DNA of 64,000 nucleotides from Aquabacterium sp. OR-4 (GCF_025290835.2 NZ_JAOCQD020000001.1:558001-622000), one strand, 5' to 3'. Shown: positions 43,392 through 54,997, counted from the first letter of the stretch. Program-made: numbers and translations. The notes: generated by a model not told the origin, from the letters alone.

Positions 43392-46143
43392 AGACCGCGC
43401 GCCAGACGGCCAGCACGGCGTCGCGCTCGGTGGCCATCTGCTCGGGCGGCACCTGCGTGGGCTGCTCGTCGAGCCGGGCGCGGTGCTGGGCACGGCGCAG
43501 CTCGCGGTAGGCATCGGCCGCAGCCTGGCCCACGCCCTCGGGCAGCAGGCCGATGGCTTCAGCGCGCTGCAGCAGCGCGATGTTGCCCACGTTGTCGAGC
43601 AGCGCGGGGTGCTGCTCGGCATGGGCCAGCACCAGGTACTGCACCGCGAATTCGGCGTCCATCATGCCGCCGGGGCTGTGCTTGACATCAAACAGCCCGG
43701 CCTTCACGGGCCGCGCCGCGCGCACCTTCTCGCGCATCTCGATCACTTCGCGCTTGAGCGCAGCGAGGTCACGCGCGGCGGCCAGCACATGCCGGCGCAC
43801 GGCCTCGAAACGCCCGCCCAGCACCGCGCTGCCGGCGCAAAAGCGCGCGCGGGTCACGGCCTGGTGCTCCCAGGTCCAGGCGGTGTTGCCGCCACGGCCC
43901 TGCTGGTAGCGCTCGAAGGCGTTGATCGAGGTGACCAGCAGGCCCGAGCTGCCGTTGGGCCGCAGCGCGGTGTCGATGTCGAACAGCTCGCCGGCGCCGG
44001 TGCGCAGCGTCAGCCAGGTGATGACCTTGCGCACGAAGTGGCCGTAGACCTCCTGTGCGCGGTACTCGTCGGCTTCGTCGGCGTCGTCGTAGAGGAACAC
44101 CACGTCGAGGTCGCTGCCGTAGCCCAGCTCCTTGCCGCCCAGCTTGCCGTAGGCGATGACCGCAAACTGCGGCTGCGCGCGGTGGTGCTGGCGCAGCCGC
44201 GGCCAGGCCCAGCGCAGCGTGCATTCGAGCGTGGCATCGGCCAGCGCCGAGAGATCGTCGGCCACCTGCTCCACCGTGATCAGGCCCTCCACGTCGCGCA
44301 CCAGGCTGCGAAAGACCTCGGCATGGTGGGCGTGGCGCAGCGTGTCGAGCAGCGATTCTTCGTCGGCCTCGCCAGCGCGCACCCAGGCGGTGTGGCGTTC
44401 TTCCAGCAGCGCGATGTAGGCGTGGCGGTCGAAGCGCTCGTGCAGCAGGCGCGGGTCGGCCAGCTCGTCGATCACGCCGGGGTGGCGCATCAGGTACTGC
44501 ATCGGCCAGCGCGCCAGGCCCAGCAGGCGCAGCAGGCGCTTCATCACCTCGGGGCGCTCGGCCAGCAGGGCCAGGTAGCTGTCGCGGCGCAGCAGCGGCT
44601 CGAGCCAGTCGATGAAGCGCAGCGCCGCCTCGATGGTGCACAGGCCGTCGTTGACGCAGGCGGCGGCGCGCAGCATCAGCTTGCCCAGGCGCAGCCGTGC
44701 CTCGTCGCGCAGCGCGGTCACGCGCGGGTGCTGGGCCCAGCGGGCCACACGCTCGGCCAGCGCCGGCGGCAGGCGCTCGAGCAGGGCTTCGCTGTCCAGC
44801 GGCAGCGGGCCGGGGCCGCAGTTGCGGCAGCCGTTCTTGCTGCCGGCGCCGGGTGCCTGGCCGTCGTGCAGCAGGGCGTCGAACTCGGTGGCCACCAGCT
44901 CGCGGATCTCGCACAGCCGGTCGAGCAGCGCGCAGGCGCCCAGCGGGCTGTCGCGCAGGCCCAGCGACTGGGCGATCCAGGCCAGATCATGGTCTTGCGT
45001 GGGCAGCAGGTGGGTCTGCTGGTCGTCCAGGTACTGGATGCGGTGCTCGACCTGGCGCAGAAACACGTAGGCGGCGGCCAGCCTGTCGGCGGTGGCCGGG
45101 CTCATCAGGCCGCGCGCGCTGACCTTTTGCAGGCTCTTGAGCGTGCTGCGGGTGCGGATCTCGGGAAACTGCCCGCCGCGCACCACCAGGAGCAGCTGCA
45201 CGATGAACTCGATCTCGCGGATGCCGCCGCGCGAGAGCTTCACGTCGTTGGCGCGCTCGGGGCGCCCGGCGGCGCGGCGCTGGGCTTCCTCGCGGATCTT
45301 GCGGTGCAGCTGGCGCAGGCCCTCGAACACGCCGTAGTCGAGGTAGCGGCGGTAGACGAAGGCGGTGACCAGGCTGCGCAGCGGCAGCGGCCGGCCGCTG
45401 GCCACGCTGGCGGCCGGCGCCACCACGCGGCTCTTGAGCCAGGCAAACCGCTCCCACTCGCGGCCCTGCACGAGAAAGTACTCTTCGAGCATGCCCAGGC
45501 TCACCACCGGCGGACCCGAGTTGCCGTTGGGCCGCAGCGCCAGGTCGACGCGGAACACGAAGCCGTCGTCGGTGGTGTCGCCGATCAGCGCGTACAGGCG
45601 CTTGGCCAGCTGGGCAAAGTATTCGTGGGCCGAGACCTTCAGCGCGCCATCGGTCTCGCCGTCGTCTTCGTAGACATAGATCAGGTCGATGTCGGACGAG
45701 ACATTGAGCTCGCGCGCGCCGAGCTTGCCCATGCCGATGATCCAGAAGTCGATCACCTGGCCCTGGGCGTCGCGCGGCGCGCCGTGCCTGGCGTCCATCT
45801 CGGCGCGGGCCTCGGCCAGGGCGATCTCCAGCGTGGCCTCGGCCAGCCAGGTCATGGTGTGGGTGATGGTGTCGAGCGGCGCGCGCTGCTCGACATCCAG
45901 CACCACCAGGCGCTCCATCACCAGCTGGCGCGCCACGCGCAGCGCCGAGGGCAGCGCACGGCCGTCGGCCTGCAGCCGGCGCACCAGCGCGGTGATGGCC
46001 GGCGCATCGGGCTGGCCCGGTGGCAGCAGCGCCAGCTCGGCCGCATAGCGGCGGCGGATGCGCTGCACGTAGCGGCTGAAATCGGCCGGCGCTGCGGATG
46101 GCGCCGGGGGCGTTGTATCGCCCGTGTGAAGTTCGGAACCCAT
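43384..46143 (-). CDS. glnE: Glutamine synthetase adenylyltransferase/deadenylase
   Basis: A 919-residue bifunctional enzyme that adds AMP to glutamine synthetase and removes it in response to PII and glutamine. It has two nucleotidyltransferase cores: N-terminal SSDIDLIYVYEDDGETDG (about residue 155) and C-terminal GSDLDVVFLYDDADEADE (about residue 680), each with the G/S-D-x-D metal motif. GGIREIEFIVQLLLVV is a further block. It starts at ATG 46143. It is divergent from yhdP across 127 bp and ends overlapping the rhombosortase gene. Confidence 0.97.
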   Translation of the reverse strand: MGSELHTGDTTPPAPSAAPADFSRYVQRIRRRYAAELALLPPGQPDAPAITALVRRLQADGRALPSALRVARQLVMERLVVLDVEQRAPLDTITHTMTWLAEATLEIALAEARAEMDARHGAPRDAQGQVIDFWIIGMGKLGARELNVSSDIDLIYVYEDDGETDGALKVSAHEYFAQLAKRLYALIGDTTDDGFVFRVDLALRPNGNSGPPVVSLGMLEEYFLVQGREWERFAWLKSRVVAPAASVASGRPLPLRSLVTAFVYRRYLDYGVFEGLRQLHRKIREEAQRRAAGRPERANDVKLSRGGIREIEFIVQLLLVVRGGQFPEIRTRSTLKSLQKVSARGLMSPATADRLAAAYVFLRQVEHRIQYLDDQQTHLLPTQDHDLAWIAQSLGLRDSPLGACALLDRLCEIRELVATEFDALLHDGQAPGAGSKNGCRNCGPGPLPLDSEALLERLPPALAERVARWAQHPRVTALRDEARLRLGKLMLRAAACVNDGLCTIEAALRFIDWLEPLLRRDSYLALLAERPEVMKRLLRLLGLARWPMQYLMRHPGVIDELADPRLLHERFDRHAYIALLEERHTAWVRAGEADEESLLDTLRHAHHAEVFRSLVRDVEGLITVEQVADDLSALADATLECTLRWAWPRLRQHHRAQPQFAVIAYGKLGGKELGYGSDLDVVFLYDDADEADEYRAQEVYGHFVRKVITWLTLRTGAGELFDIDTALRPNGSSGLLVTSINAFERYQQGRGGNTAWTWEHQAVTRARFCAGSAVLGGRFEAVRRHVLAAARDLAALKREVIEMREKVRAARPVKAGLFDVKHSPGGMMDAEFAVQYLVLAHAEQHPALLDNVGNIALLQRAEAIGLLPEGVGQAAADAYRELRRAQHRARLDEQPTQVPPEQMATERDAVLAVWRAVFD

Positions 46144-46270
46144 GGTCGCCTGGGGGCTCTGTGCTAGATTGCGCCGCGCTGCGGACGCCCGATCACTGGC
46201 GCGCGGCGTGCCATGAACGCCGGCCGGCGGCGGGTCGGCCTACCGGCTGCGTGCTGCTCGTCCCTCATTC

Positions 46271-49200
46271 ATGTCCTTTACGTCGCTTGCCGCCCGCTCG
46301 GGCACTGCCCTGTGGCGGCTGCTGGGGCGGATCTGGCGCCTGGCCTTCGGTGCCTTGTTGTTGCTTGCCAGCTTAGCCGTGGTGGCTTGGCTGACCCTGC
46401 ACTGGGGGATTCTGCCCCGCATCGACGAATGGCGCCCCCGGGTGGAACGTGAAGCCAGCCGCGCCATCGGGGCTCCCGTGAGCATCGGCCGCATCACGGT
46501 GCGCAGCGGCAGCTGGGTGCCGGCCTTCGAATTGAGCGATGTCGTCTTGCGCGACGCCCGCGGCCGCGAGGCGCTGCGCCTGCCGCGCGTGGCCGCCGCG
46601 CTGTCGGTGCCCTCGCTGCTGGGCCTGCACCTGCGCTTTGATCAGCTGCTGATCGACGGCGCCCGGCTCGAGGTGCGGCGCGACGCGCGCGGCCGCTGGC
46701 ATGTGGGCGGGCTGGACGTGGAGGGCGGCAGCGGCGCAACGCTGGATGGCAGCGCCTCGGCCGACTGGTTCTTCGAGCAGCACGAGTTCGTCATCCGCGG
46801 TGGCGAGCTGCGCTGGGTGGACGAGCTGCGCGCCGCGCCGCCGCTGGCCCTGGCCGATGTGCAGCTGGTGCTGCGCAACCGCGGCCTGCGCCATGCCATG
46901 CGGCTGGATGCCACGCCGCCGCCCGACTGGGGCCAGCGCTTCACGCTGATCGCGCAGGCGCGCCAGCCGCTGCTCACCGGCAGCGGCCTGCTGCGCACGG
47001 GTTTCACCCGGGCCGGCGACTGGCGGCGCTGGAAGGGCAGCCTCTTTGCCCACCTGCCGCATGCCGATGTCTCGCAGCTGCGCCGCCATGTCGACCTGCC
47101 GATGGACCTGACCCAGGGCCATGGCGCGCTGCGCGCCTGGCTCGACTGGGACCAGGCCCAGCCGCGCGCGGCCACGGTGGACGTGGCGCTGGCCGATGTG
47201 TCGCTGCGCCTGGGCGCCGGGCTCGAGCCGCTGGCCTTTCAGCGCATCAGCGGCCGCCTGAGCGCCGACCGCGACGAGGCCGGCCTGCGCGTGGCCGCCA
47301 GCGGCCTGGCCTTCGACACCGCTGACGGTCACCGCTGGGCGCCCAGCACGCTGGCGCTGCGCGTGCAGCAGCGCCAGACGCTGGCCGCGCCGCCTGCGGC
47401 CGGCGCCGCCTCGGCGGCCGCCCCGGCCGCGGCCGCGCCAGTGACCGGCGGCGAGCTCAGCGCCGACCGGCTCGATCTGGCGCCGCTGGCCGAGCTGGCC
47501 GAGCGCCTGCCGCTGGGCCGCAGCGTGCGCGAGCTGCTGCAGCAGCTGTCGCCGCAGGGCACGGTGCAGCAGCTGCATGCGCGCTGGAGCGGGCCGCTGG
47601 ACGCGCCGGCCAGCTACCAGGTGCGCGCCGCGGTGCGCGGCATGGCGATTGCGGCGGCGAGCGCACCGGGCCCCGACGGCGTGGGGCGGCCCGGCTGGCG
47701 CGGCGCCGATCTGGACTTCGTCGCCGGCGAGTCCGGCGGCCAGGCCACGCTGACGCTGAAGCAGGGCGCGCTCGAGTTTCCCGGCGTGTTCAGCCAGGCG
47801 GTGGTGCCGCTCAACAGCTTCTCGGCGCAGCTGCAGTGGCGCATTGCCGCCGCCGCCACGCCCGAGGCCGCGCCGCGCATCGAGCTCAAGCTCGACAAGG
47901 TGCGCTTCGCCAACGACGACGCCCAGGGCGAGGCCAGTGCCACCTGGCGCACCGGCAGCGGCCCCGATTTCGCCAAGGGCGGCCGCCTGCCCGGCGTGCT
48001 CGAGCTCAGCGGCCGGCTGACCAGCGCCCGGGCCACCGCGGTGGCGCGCTACCTGCCCACCGGCATCGGCCCCGACACCCGCGCCTGGGTGACCCGCGCG
48101 GTCGAGGGTGGCGAGCTGCACAACGTGAGCTTTCGGGTCAAGGGCGACCTGTGGGACTTTCCGTTCGTCAACCGCCGCGACGGCGAGTTCCGCATTGCCG
48201 GCGAGCTGCGCAATGTCACGCTGGCGCCGGTGCCGCCGGGCCCCGGCGAAACCTGGCCGGCCTTTGGCCAGGTGAGCGGCGAGCTGGTGTTCGAGCGCAA
48301 CAGCATGCAGTTCCAGAAGACCCGCGGCCGGCTGTGGGGCGTGGAGCTGACCGACGTGCAGGGCCGCATCCGCGACCTCTCGCCCCAGGCCGTGCTCGAG
48401 CTGGAGGGCGTGGCGCGCGGCCCGGCCTCCGACCTGCTGCGCTACGTGGCCACCACGCCCATCGGCGGCTGGATCGACGACGCGCTGGCGCCCACCACCG
48501 CCAGCGGCCAGGCCGAGCTGCGCCTGGCGCTGAACATCCCGCTCGAGCACTCGGTGGACACGGTGCTGCGCGGCAGCGTGCTGCTGCCCGGCAACGATGT
48601 GCGCCTGCGCACCGACCTGCCGCTGCTGGCCCAGGCCCGCGGCCGCGTCGACTTCACCCACCGCGGCGTGCAGGTGCCGGGCCTGCAGGCCCAGGCGCTG
48701 GGCGGCGAGCTGCAGATCGACGGCGGCACCCAGGCCGATGGCAGCCTGCGCCTCGGCGCCACCGGCACGGCCAGCCTGGACGGCCTGCGCCGCGCCACCG
48801 AGCTGGGCGCCGTGGCGCGTGCCGCCACGCAGTGGCAGGGCCGCGTGCAGGGCCAGGCGCCCTACCGCCTGCAGGTGCAGGTGCAGCGCGGCCAGACCGA
48901 GCTGCAGCTGAGCAGCACGCTGCAGGGCGTGAGCATCGACCTGCCGCCGCCGCTGCGCAAACAGGCCGGCGAGACCATGGCCTTGCGGCTGAGCACCACG
49001 CCGCAGCCCGAGCCACGCGGCGCCGCGGCGGCGGCCCCGGCACCCGCCCAGACCCAGGCTCAAACCCAGACCCAGGGCCAAGGCGCAGCAGCCAGCCGCG
49101 ACCTGCTGCGCCTGGAGCTGGGCCCGCTGCAGGCCACGCTGCTGCGAGATTTGAGCGGGCCCGAGCCGCAGCTGCTGCGCTCGGCCTGGGCCTGGGCCGC

Positions 49201-50524
49201 GCCGCTGCCCGAGCCGGCCGCCGGTGGCCGCGCCACGCTGGTGCTGCCGGCGCTGGACCTGGACGCCTGGCGCGCGCTGTGGGCGCCCGGCGCGCCGCTG
49301 GCGGCCAGCGCGGCGGTGGCCGGCAGCAGCGCCGGCCTGGCCACGCTGCTGCCGCACAGCATCCGCCTGCAGACCCCCGAGCTGCTGGCCGAGGGCCGGC
49401 GCCTGACCGGCCTGACGCTGGACCTGCAGCGCATGGGCCAGCCGGGCGAGGAGGGCTGGCGCGCCCAGGTGGCGGCCGACCAGACCAGCGGCACGGTGGA
49501 GTGGCGCGACGCGCGCGGCAGCTTGTCGGCCGGGCGCATCAAGGCGCGGCTGGCGCGGCTGTCGGTGCCGCCGTCCGAGGCCGACGGCATGGCCGGCCTG
49601 CTCGATCGCGTGCCGGCCAGCGTGCCGGCGCTGGACATCGACATCGCCAACTTCGAGCTCAGCGGCAAGGCCCTGGGCCACTTGGCGGTGGAAGCGGTGA
49701 ACCGGGGGGCACCGGGGGCCGACGGCGCGCCGCGCGCCCAGTGGCGGCTCGACCGGCTGGTGCTCGACAACCCCGACGCGCGCCTGAGCGCCAGCGGCCA
49801 GTGGCAGGCGGTGCCGGGCGACGCGGCGCGGCGGCGCATGGCGCTGGACTTCAAGCTCGACATCGCCGACGGCGGCGCGCTGCTCGAACGCCTGGGCTTC
49901 GGCCGCGTGGTGCGCGGCGCCAAGGGGCGGCTGCAGGGCACGCTGGGCTGGGACGGCTCGCCGCTGGCGCTGCACCTGCCCACGCTGGAGGGCGGCTTCC
50001 AGGTGGCGCTGGAGGGTGGCCAGTTCCTCAAGGCCGATGCCGGCGCCGGCCGCCTGCTGGGCGTGCTCAACCTGCAGGCCCTGCCGCGCCGGCTGCTGCT
50101 GGACTTCAGCGACGTGTTTGCCGAGGGCTTCGGCTTCGACGACGTGGGCGGCGAGGTGCGGGTTCGGCGCGGCGTGGCCGAAACCCACAACCTGCGCATG
50201 CGTGGCCTGCAGGCCGCGGTGCTGATGGAGGGCTCGGCCGACATCGCGCGCGCCACGCAGGATCTGCACGTGGTGGTGGTGCCCGAGCTCAACACCGCCA
50301 GTGCCTCGCTGGCCTATGTGGCGGTGAACCCGGCCATCGGCCTGGGCGCGTTTCTGGGCCAGTGGCTGCTGCGCGAGCCGCTGCGCCAGGCCAGCCTGCG
50401 CGAGTTCCGCATCAGCGGGGCCTGGGACGACCCCAAGGTCGAACGCCTGGAGCGCCGCTTTCTCGAGCCCGCCGCCGCGGGCGCCACCGCGCCGGCCGCA
50501 GCTGCCTCAGGCGCCGGGCGCTGA
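46271..50524 (+). CDS. yhdP: YhdP-family AsmA-like lipid-transfer protein
   Basis: A 1417-residue envelope protein. The N-terminal segment RLAFGALLLLASLAVVAWLTL anchors it in the inner membrane, followed by a long beta-rich AsmA/DUF3971 body that in E. coli bridges the periplasm to move phospholipids to the outer membrane. Recognisable blocks are VSIGRITVRSGSWVPAFELS, LPTGIGPDTRAWVTRAVEGG and the conserved end VVPELNTASASLAYVAVNP with GLGAFLGQWLLREPLRQA. A Gln/Thr-rich linker (around residues 925-940) is unusual. glnE-yhdP adjacency is common. Its 3' end overlaps the convergent XRE gene by 18 bp. Confidence 0.95.
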   Translation: MSFTSLAARSGTALWRLLGRIWRLAFGALLLLASLAVVAWLTLHWGILPRIDEWRPRVEREASRAIGAPVSIGRITVRSGSWVPAFELSDVVLRDARGREALRLPRVAAALSVPSLLGLHLRFDQLLIDGARLEVRRDARGRWHVGGLDVEGGSGATLDGSASADWFFEQHEFVIRGGELRWVDELRAAPPLALADVQLVLRNRGLRHAMRLDATPPPDWGQRFTLIAQARQPLLTGSGLLRTGFTRAGDWRRWKGSLFAHLPHADVSQLRRHVDLPMDLTQGHGALRAWLDWDQAQPRAATVDVALADVSLRLGAGLEPLAFQRISGRLSADRDEAGLRVAASGLAFDTADGHRWAPSTLALRVQQRQTLAAPPAAGAASAAAPAAAAPVTGGELSADRLDLAPLAELAERLPLGRSVRELLQQLSPQGTVQQLHARWSGPLDAPASYQVRAAVRGMAIAAASAPGPDGVGRPGWRGADLDFVAGESGGQATLTLKQGALEFPGVFSQAVVPLNSFSAQLQWRIAAAATPEAAPRIELKLDKVRFANDDAQGEASATWRTGSGPDFAKGGRLPGVLELSGRLTSARATAVARYLPTGIGPDTRAWVTRAVEGGELHNVSFRVKGDLWDFPFVNRRDGEFRIAGELRNVTLAPVPPGPGETWPAFGQVSGELVFERNSMQFQKTRGRLWGVELTDVQGRIRDLSPQAVLELEGVARGPASDLLRYVATTPIGGWIDDALAPTTASGQAELRLALNIPLEHSVDTVLRGSVLLPGNDVRLRTDLPLLAQARGRVDFTHRGVQVPGLQAQALGGELQIDGGTQADGSLRLGATGTASLDGLRRATELGAVARAATQWQGRVQGQAPYRLQVQVQRGQTELQLSSTLQGVSIDLPPPLRKQAGETMALRLSTTPQPEPRGAAAAAPAPAQTQAQTQTQGQGAAASRDLLRLELGPLQATLLRDLSGPEPQLLRSAWAWAAPLPEPAAGGRATLVLPALDLDAWRALWAPGAPLAASAAVAGSSAGLATLLPHSIRLQTPELLAEGRRLTGLTLDLQRMGQPGEEGWRAQVAADQTSGTVEWRDARGSLSAGRIKARLARLSVPPSEADGMAGLLDRVPASVPALDIDIANFELSGKALGHLAVEAVNRGAPGADGAPRAQWRLDRLVLDNPDARLSASGQWQAVPGDAARRRMALDFKLDIADGGALLERLGFGRVVRGAKGRLQGTLGWDGSPLALHLPTLEGGFQVALEGGQFLKADAGAGRLLGVLNLQALPRRLLLDFSDVFAEGFGFDDVGGEVRVRRGVAETHNLRMRGLQAAVLMEGSADIARATQDLHVVVVPELNTASASLAYVAVNPAIGLGAFLGQWLLREPLRQASLREFRISGAWDDPKVERLERRFLEPAAAGATAPAAAASGAGR

Positions 50525-51427
50525 GGCGCGCGCGGCCGCCGCACGCAGCAGCGCCTGGCTGGCGGCATCGGCCGGGTAGAACAGCTCCACCGCCAGCTCG
50601 TCCAGCGTGATGTCGCGTGGCGTGCCAAAGGCGGTGAGCGTGGTGAACAGCGACACGCGCTGCGGCGCGCTGCCGGGGCCGTCGAGCGGCAGGTCCATCA
50701 CGCAGGGCAGCAGCAGGGTCGGGCCCTCGTCGGCGGCGCGCCCGCCGTGGGCCGCCAGTTCGGCGCGCAGCGCCGCCACGTTGGGCAGGGCCAGCAGCTC
50801 CTGCTGCAGCGCCACCAGCACCGGGTCGGCGCCCTGGGCCACGGCGCGCTGCAGTTCGTCGATCAGGTAGCCGCCCCACTCGGCAAAGTTGGCGGTGGCC
50901 GCGGCAAAGCCCTGCGGGTGCAGGCTCACGCGCAGCATGTTCAGCGGCGGGGCCAGCAGCGCCGGCGGCAGCAGATGGATCAGCGCACGCGCTGCGTCAT
51001 TGGCCAGCAGCACGTTCCAGTGGCGGTCGAGCACCACGCCGGGGTAGGGGTGGTGGGCATCGAGCAGGCGCTGCAGCGCGCTGCGCACGGCGGCCATCTC
51101 GGGCGCGTCGAGGCCGCGCTGGCTGAAGCGCGGCGCATGGCCGGCGGCCAGCAGCAGGCGGTTGCGCTCGCGCAGCGGCAGCGCCAGCTGCTCGGCCAGC
51201 GCCAGCACCATGGCCGCGCTGGGCCGCGCGCGGCCGGTCTCGATGAAGCTGAGGTGGCGTGGCGACACGCCCACGTCGAGTGCCAGATCGAGCTGGCTGC
51301 GCCGGCGCCGGTTGCGCCACTCGCGCAGCAGCGGGCCCACGCCGGCGCCCGCGGCCTGCGTGGGCCGGCTGGCAGGGCGCTGGGGCGCGGTGGGCGCGGC
51401 GGGCGGCGTGGGGACGGTGGCGCGCAT
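50507..51427 (-). CDS. XRE regulator with MmyB-like ligand-binding domain
   Basis: A 306-residue regulator. Residues 30-85 form an XRE helix-turn-helix (LLREWRNRRRRSQLDLALDV, then VSPRHLSFIETGRARPSAAM). Residues 100-290 form the MmyB-like PAS-type domain (YPGVVLDRHWNVLLANDAAR, LHPQGFAAATANFAEWGGYL, VSLFTTLTAFGTPRDITLDE), which binds fatty-acid-like ligands in characterised relatives. ATG 51427. It is divergent from a small membrane protein gene and likely controls it. Together these two genes separate yhdP from the amidase gene that usually follows it. Confidence 0.93.
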   Translation of the reverse strand: MRATVPTPPAAPTAPQRPASRPTQAAGAGVGPLLREWRNRRRRSQLDLALDVGVSPRHLSFIETGRARPSAAMVLALAEQLALPLRERNRLLLAAGHAPRFSQRGLDAPEMAAVRSALQRLLDAHHPYPGVVLDRHWNVLLANDAARALIHLLPPALLAPPLNMLRVSLHPQGFAAATANFAEWGGYLIDELQRAVAQGADPVLVALQQELLALPNVAALRAELAAHGGRAADEGPTLLLPCVMDLPLDGPGSAPQRVSLFTTLTAFGTPRDITLDELAVELFYPADAASQALLRAAAARASAPGA

Positions 51428-51523
51428 GGCTGATGGGGTGGGTGGCGGTGGGTGGCAGCCGGTTGATGGCTGCCTGATCGCTGCTTGATCGCTGGACAAG
51501 GGCTGGCCTGCAGGCCGGCTGGC

Positions 51524-51555
51524 TGGATGGCTGGATGGCTGGATGGCTGGATGGC
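51524..51555. repeat. Four 8-bp tandem repeats in the XRE/membrane-gene gap
   Basis: TGGATGGC occurs four times in tandem (51524-51531, 51532-51539, 51540-51547, 51548-51555), with a partial copy before it. It lies about 100 bp upstream of the XRE start and 140 bp upstream of the membrane gene. The period is 8 bp, so variation in copy number would change promoter spacing. Confidence 0.8.
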
Positions 51556-51692
51556 TTGGGCCGATTCTGCGGCCCGCCCTGCGGCGCCGCCATTACCTGC
51601 CAGGGAATCGCGCCGCCTACCGCGGTTGCGAAGAATGCGGGCCAGCGGGACCCAGCCGGTCGCGCCTGAACCACCCACCCTGGAGCTTTGCC

Positions 51693-52127
51693 ATGCGTTC
51701 TGTCCTGCCCTCGCCGCTGCTGCGCGGCGCCCTCGTTCTCGATGCCGTGGTCAGTGCCGCCAGCGGCCTGCTGCAGCTGGCGCTGGGCGCCACGGCGGCG
51801 GCCTGGCTGGGCCTGCCGCTGGCCCTGCTCACCGAAACCGGTGTGTTCATGCTGGTCTATGCCGCCGTGCTGGCCCTGCTGGCGCGCAGCCGGGGGCTGG
51901 CCGTGCCGCTGGTGCAGGGCGTGGTGGGGGCCAATCTGCTGTGGGCGGCGGCCAGCCTGGCCATCGTGCTGGCCGGGCCGTCACTGGGCCTGGCCGGCAT
52001 CCGCACGCTGGGCACGGTTTGGCTGCTGATGAACCTGGCCTCGGTGTCGCTGTTCGCGGCGCTGCAGCTGGCGGGGCTGCAGCGGTCGGCGCCGGCACCG
52101 GCGCAACCCGGCCTGGCGCGCTCGTGA
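51693..52127 (+). CDS. Small four-helix membrane protein of unknown function
   Basis: A 144-residue protein with four predicted membrane helices (about residues 12-32, 38-62, 70-92, 98-125) and a short polar tail. I do not recognise a family with certainty. ATG 51693 is preceded by GGAG at good spacing. It is divergent from the XRE/MmyB-like regulator across a 265-bp gap, the usual layout for a regulator and its target, so a membrane response controlled by that regulator is probable. Confidence 0.7.
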   Translation: MRSVLPSPLLRGALVLDAVVSAASGLLQLALGATAAAWLGLPLALLTETGVFMLVYAAVLALLARSRGLAVPLVQGVVGANLLWAAASLAIVLAGPSLGLAGIRTLGTVWLLMNLASVSLFAALQLAGLQRSAPAPAQPGLARS

Positions 52128-52140
52128 GCGGCTGCCGCCT

Positions 52141-52179
52141 GCCGTAACCACCGGCCGCAACCACGTGCCGCAACCACCT
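52141..52179. repeat. Three 13-bp degenerate tandem repeats upstream of the amidase gene
   Basis: GCCGTAACCACCG, GCCGCAACCACGT and GCCGCAACCACCT (52141-52179) stand head to tail, ending 25 bp before the start codon of the amidase gene. They may be activator sites or simple slippage products. Confidence 0.65.
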
Positions 52180-52204
52180 TCCGCGTGTGCGCGATGATGG
52201 GCGC

Positions 52205-53023
52205 ATGACGCTCCACATCGCCGCCCTGCAAATGGTGTCCACGCCCGACGTGGGCCGCAACCTGGCCGCTGCCGGCCGCCTGATCGCCGAGGCCGCCGAC
52301 GCCGGGGCGCAGCTGGTGGCCCTGCCCGAGTACTTCTGCCTGCTGGGCCGCAGCGACCGCGACAAGCTGCTGGTGGCCGAGGCCGAGGGCGACGGCCCGA
52401 TCCAGGCCTTTCTGGCCGCCGCCGCGCAGCGCCATGGCCTGTACCTGGTGGGCGGCACGCTGCCCTTGCGCGGCGCCGATGCCGAGCATGTGCGCAATGC
52501 CAGCCTGGTCTACGCGCCCGACGGGCGCTGCGTGGCGCGCTACGACAAGATGCACCTGTTCGCGTTCGACAACGGCCGCGAGCGCTACGACGAAGGCCGC
52601 GTGCTCGAGGCCGGCACCGCGCCGGTGGCCTTCGAGGCCCGGCTGGGCGGGCGGGCCTGGCGGGTGGGTCTGTCGGTGTGCTACGACCTGCGCTTTCCCG
52701 AGCTCTACCGCGCGCTGATGCAGCCGCCCTGCGATCTGCTGGTGGTGCCCTCGGCCTTCACCCACACCACCGGGCAGGCGCACTGGGAGCTGCTGCTGCG
52801 TGCCCGCGCCGTGGAGAACCAGTGCTATGTGCTGGCGCCGGCCCAGGGCGGCCTGCACGAGAACGGTCGCCGCACCTGGGGCCACAGCCTGGTGGCCAGC
52901 CCCTGGGGCACGCTGCTGGCCTGCCAGCCCGAGGGCGAGGCGGTGGTGCTGGCCGAAGCCTCGGCCGGCCACCTGGCCGAGGTGCGCCAGCAGCTGCCGG
53001 CACTGGCGCACCGCCGGCTGTGA
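52205..53023 (+). CDS. Nitrilase-superfamily carbon-nitrogen hydrolase (Nit1-like amidase)
   Basis: A 272-residue amidase. The catalytic triad is visible: Glu in VALPEYFCLLG, Lys in RYDKMHLFAFD and Cys in VGLSVCYDLRFPELYR. The sequence fits the Nit1 group, which hydrolyses deaminated glutathione, a repair step. ATG 52205. In many Burkholderiales this gene follows yhdP and precedes tldD; here a regulator and a membrane gene intervene before it and tldD is absent downstream. Confidence 0.93.
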   Translation: MTLHIAALQMVSTPDVGRNLAAAGRLIAEAADAGAQLVALPEYFCLLGRSDRDKLLVAEAEGDGPIQAFLAAAAQRHGLYLVGGTLPLRGADAEHVRNASLVYAPDGRCVARYDKMHLFAFDNGRERYDEGRVLEAGTAPVAFEARLGGRAWRVGLSVCYDLRFPELYRALMQPPCDLLVVPSAFTHTTGQAHWELLLRARAVENQCYVLAPAQGGLHENGRRTWGHSLVASPWGTLLACQPEGEAVVLAEASAGHLAEVRQQLPALAHRRL

Positions 53024-53080
53024 GCCCGGGCTGAGCGGCCCGCCGGCGGCCTGCCGGGCCCCTGTTTGCGGGCATACCCG

Positions 53081-53092
53081 GTCACCGGTGAC
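53081..53092. promoter_or_regulatory. 12-bp palindrome upstream of the second hybrid kinase
   Basis: GTCACCGGTGAC is a perfect 12-bp palindrome, 37 bp upstream of the kinase start codon. It is a likely operator; the protein is not identifiable. Confidence 0.5.
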
Positions 53093-53128
53093 AACATGCA
53101 GGATGAGCGGCCACGATAGGATGCGGCC

Positions 53129-54997
<1,869 letters not shown>

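Noticed and set aside
46373..50269. A minus-strand open frame of about 1300 codons opposite yhdP
   Set aside because: No domain; the plus-strand YhdP matches its family throughout.
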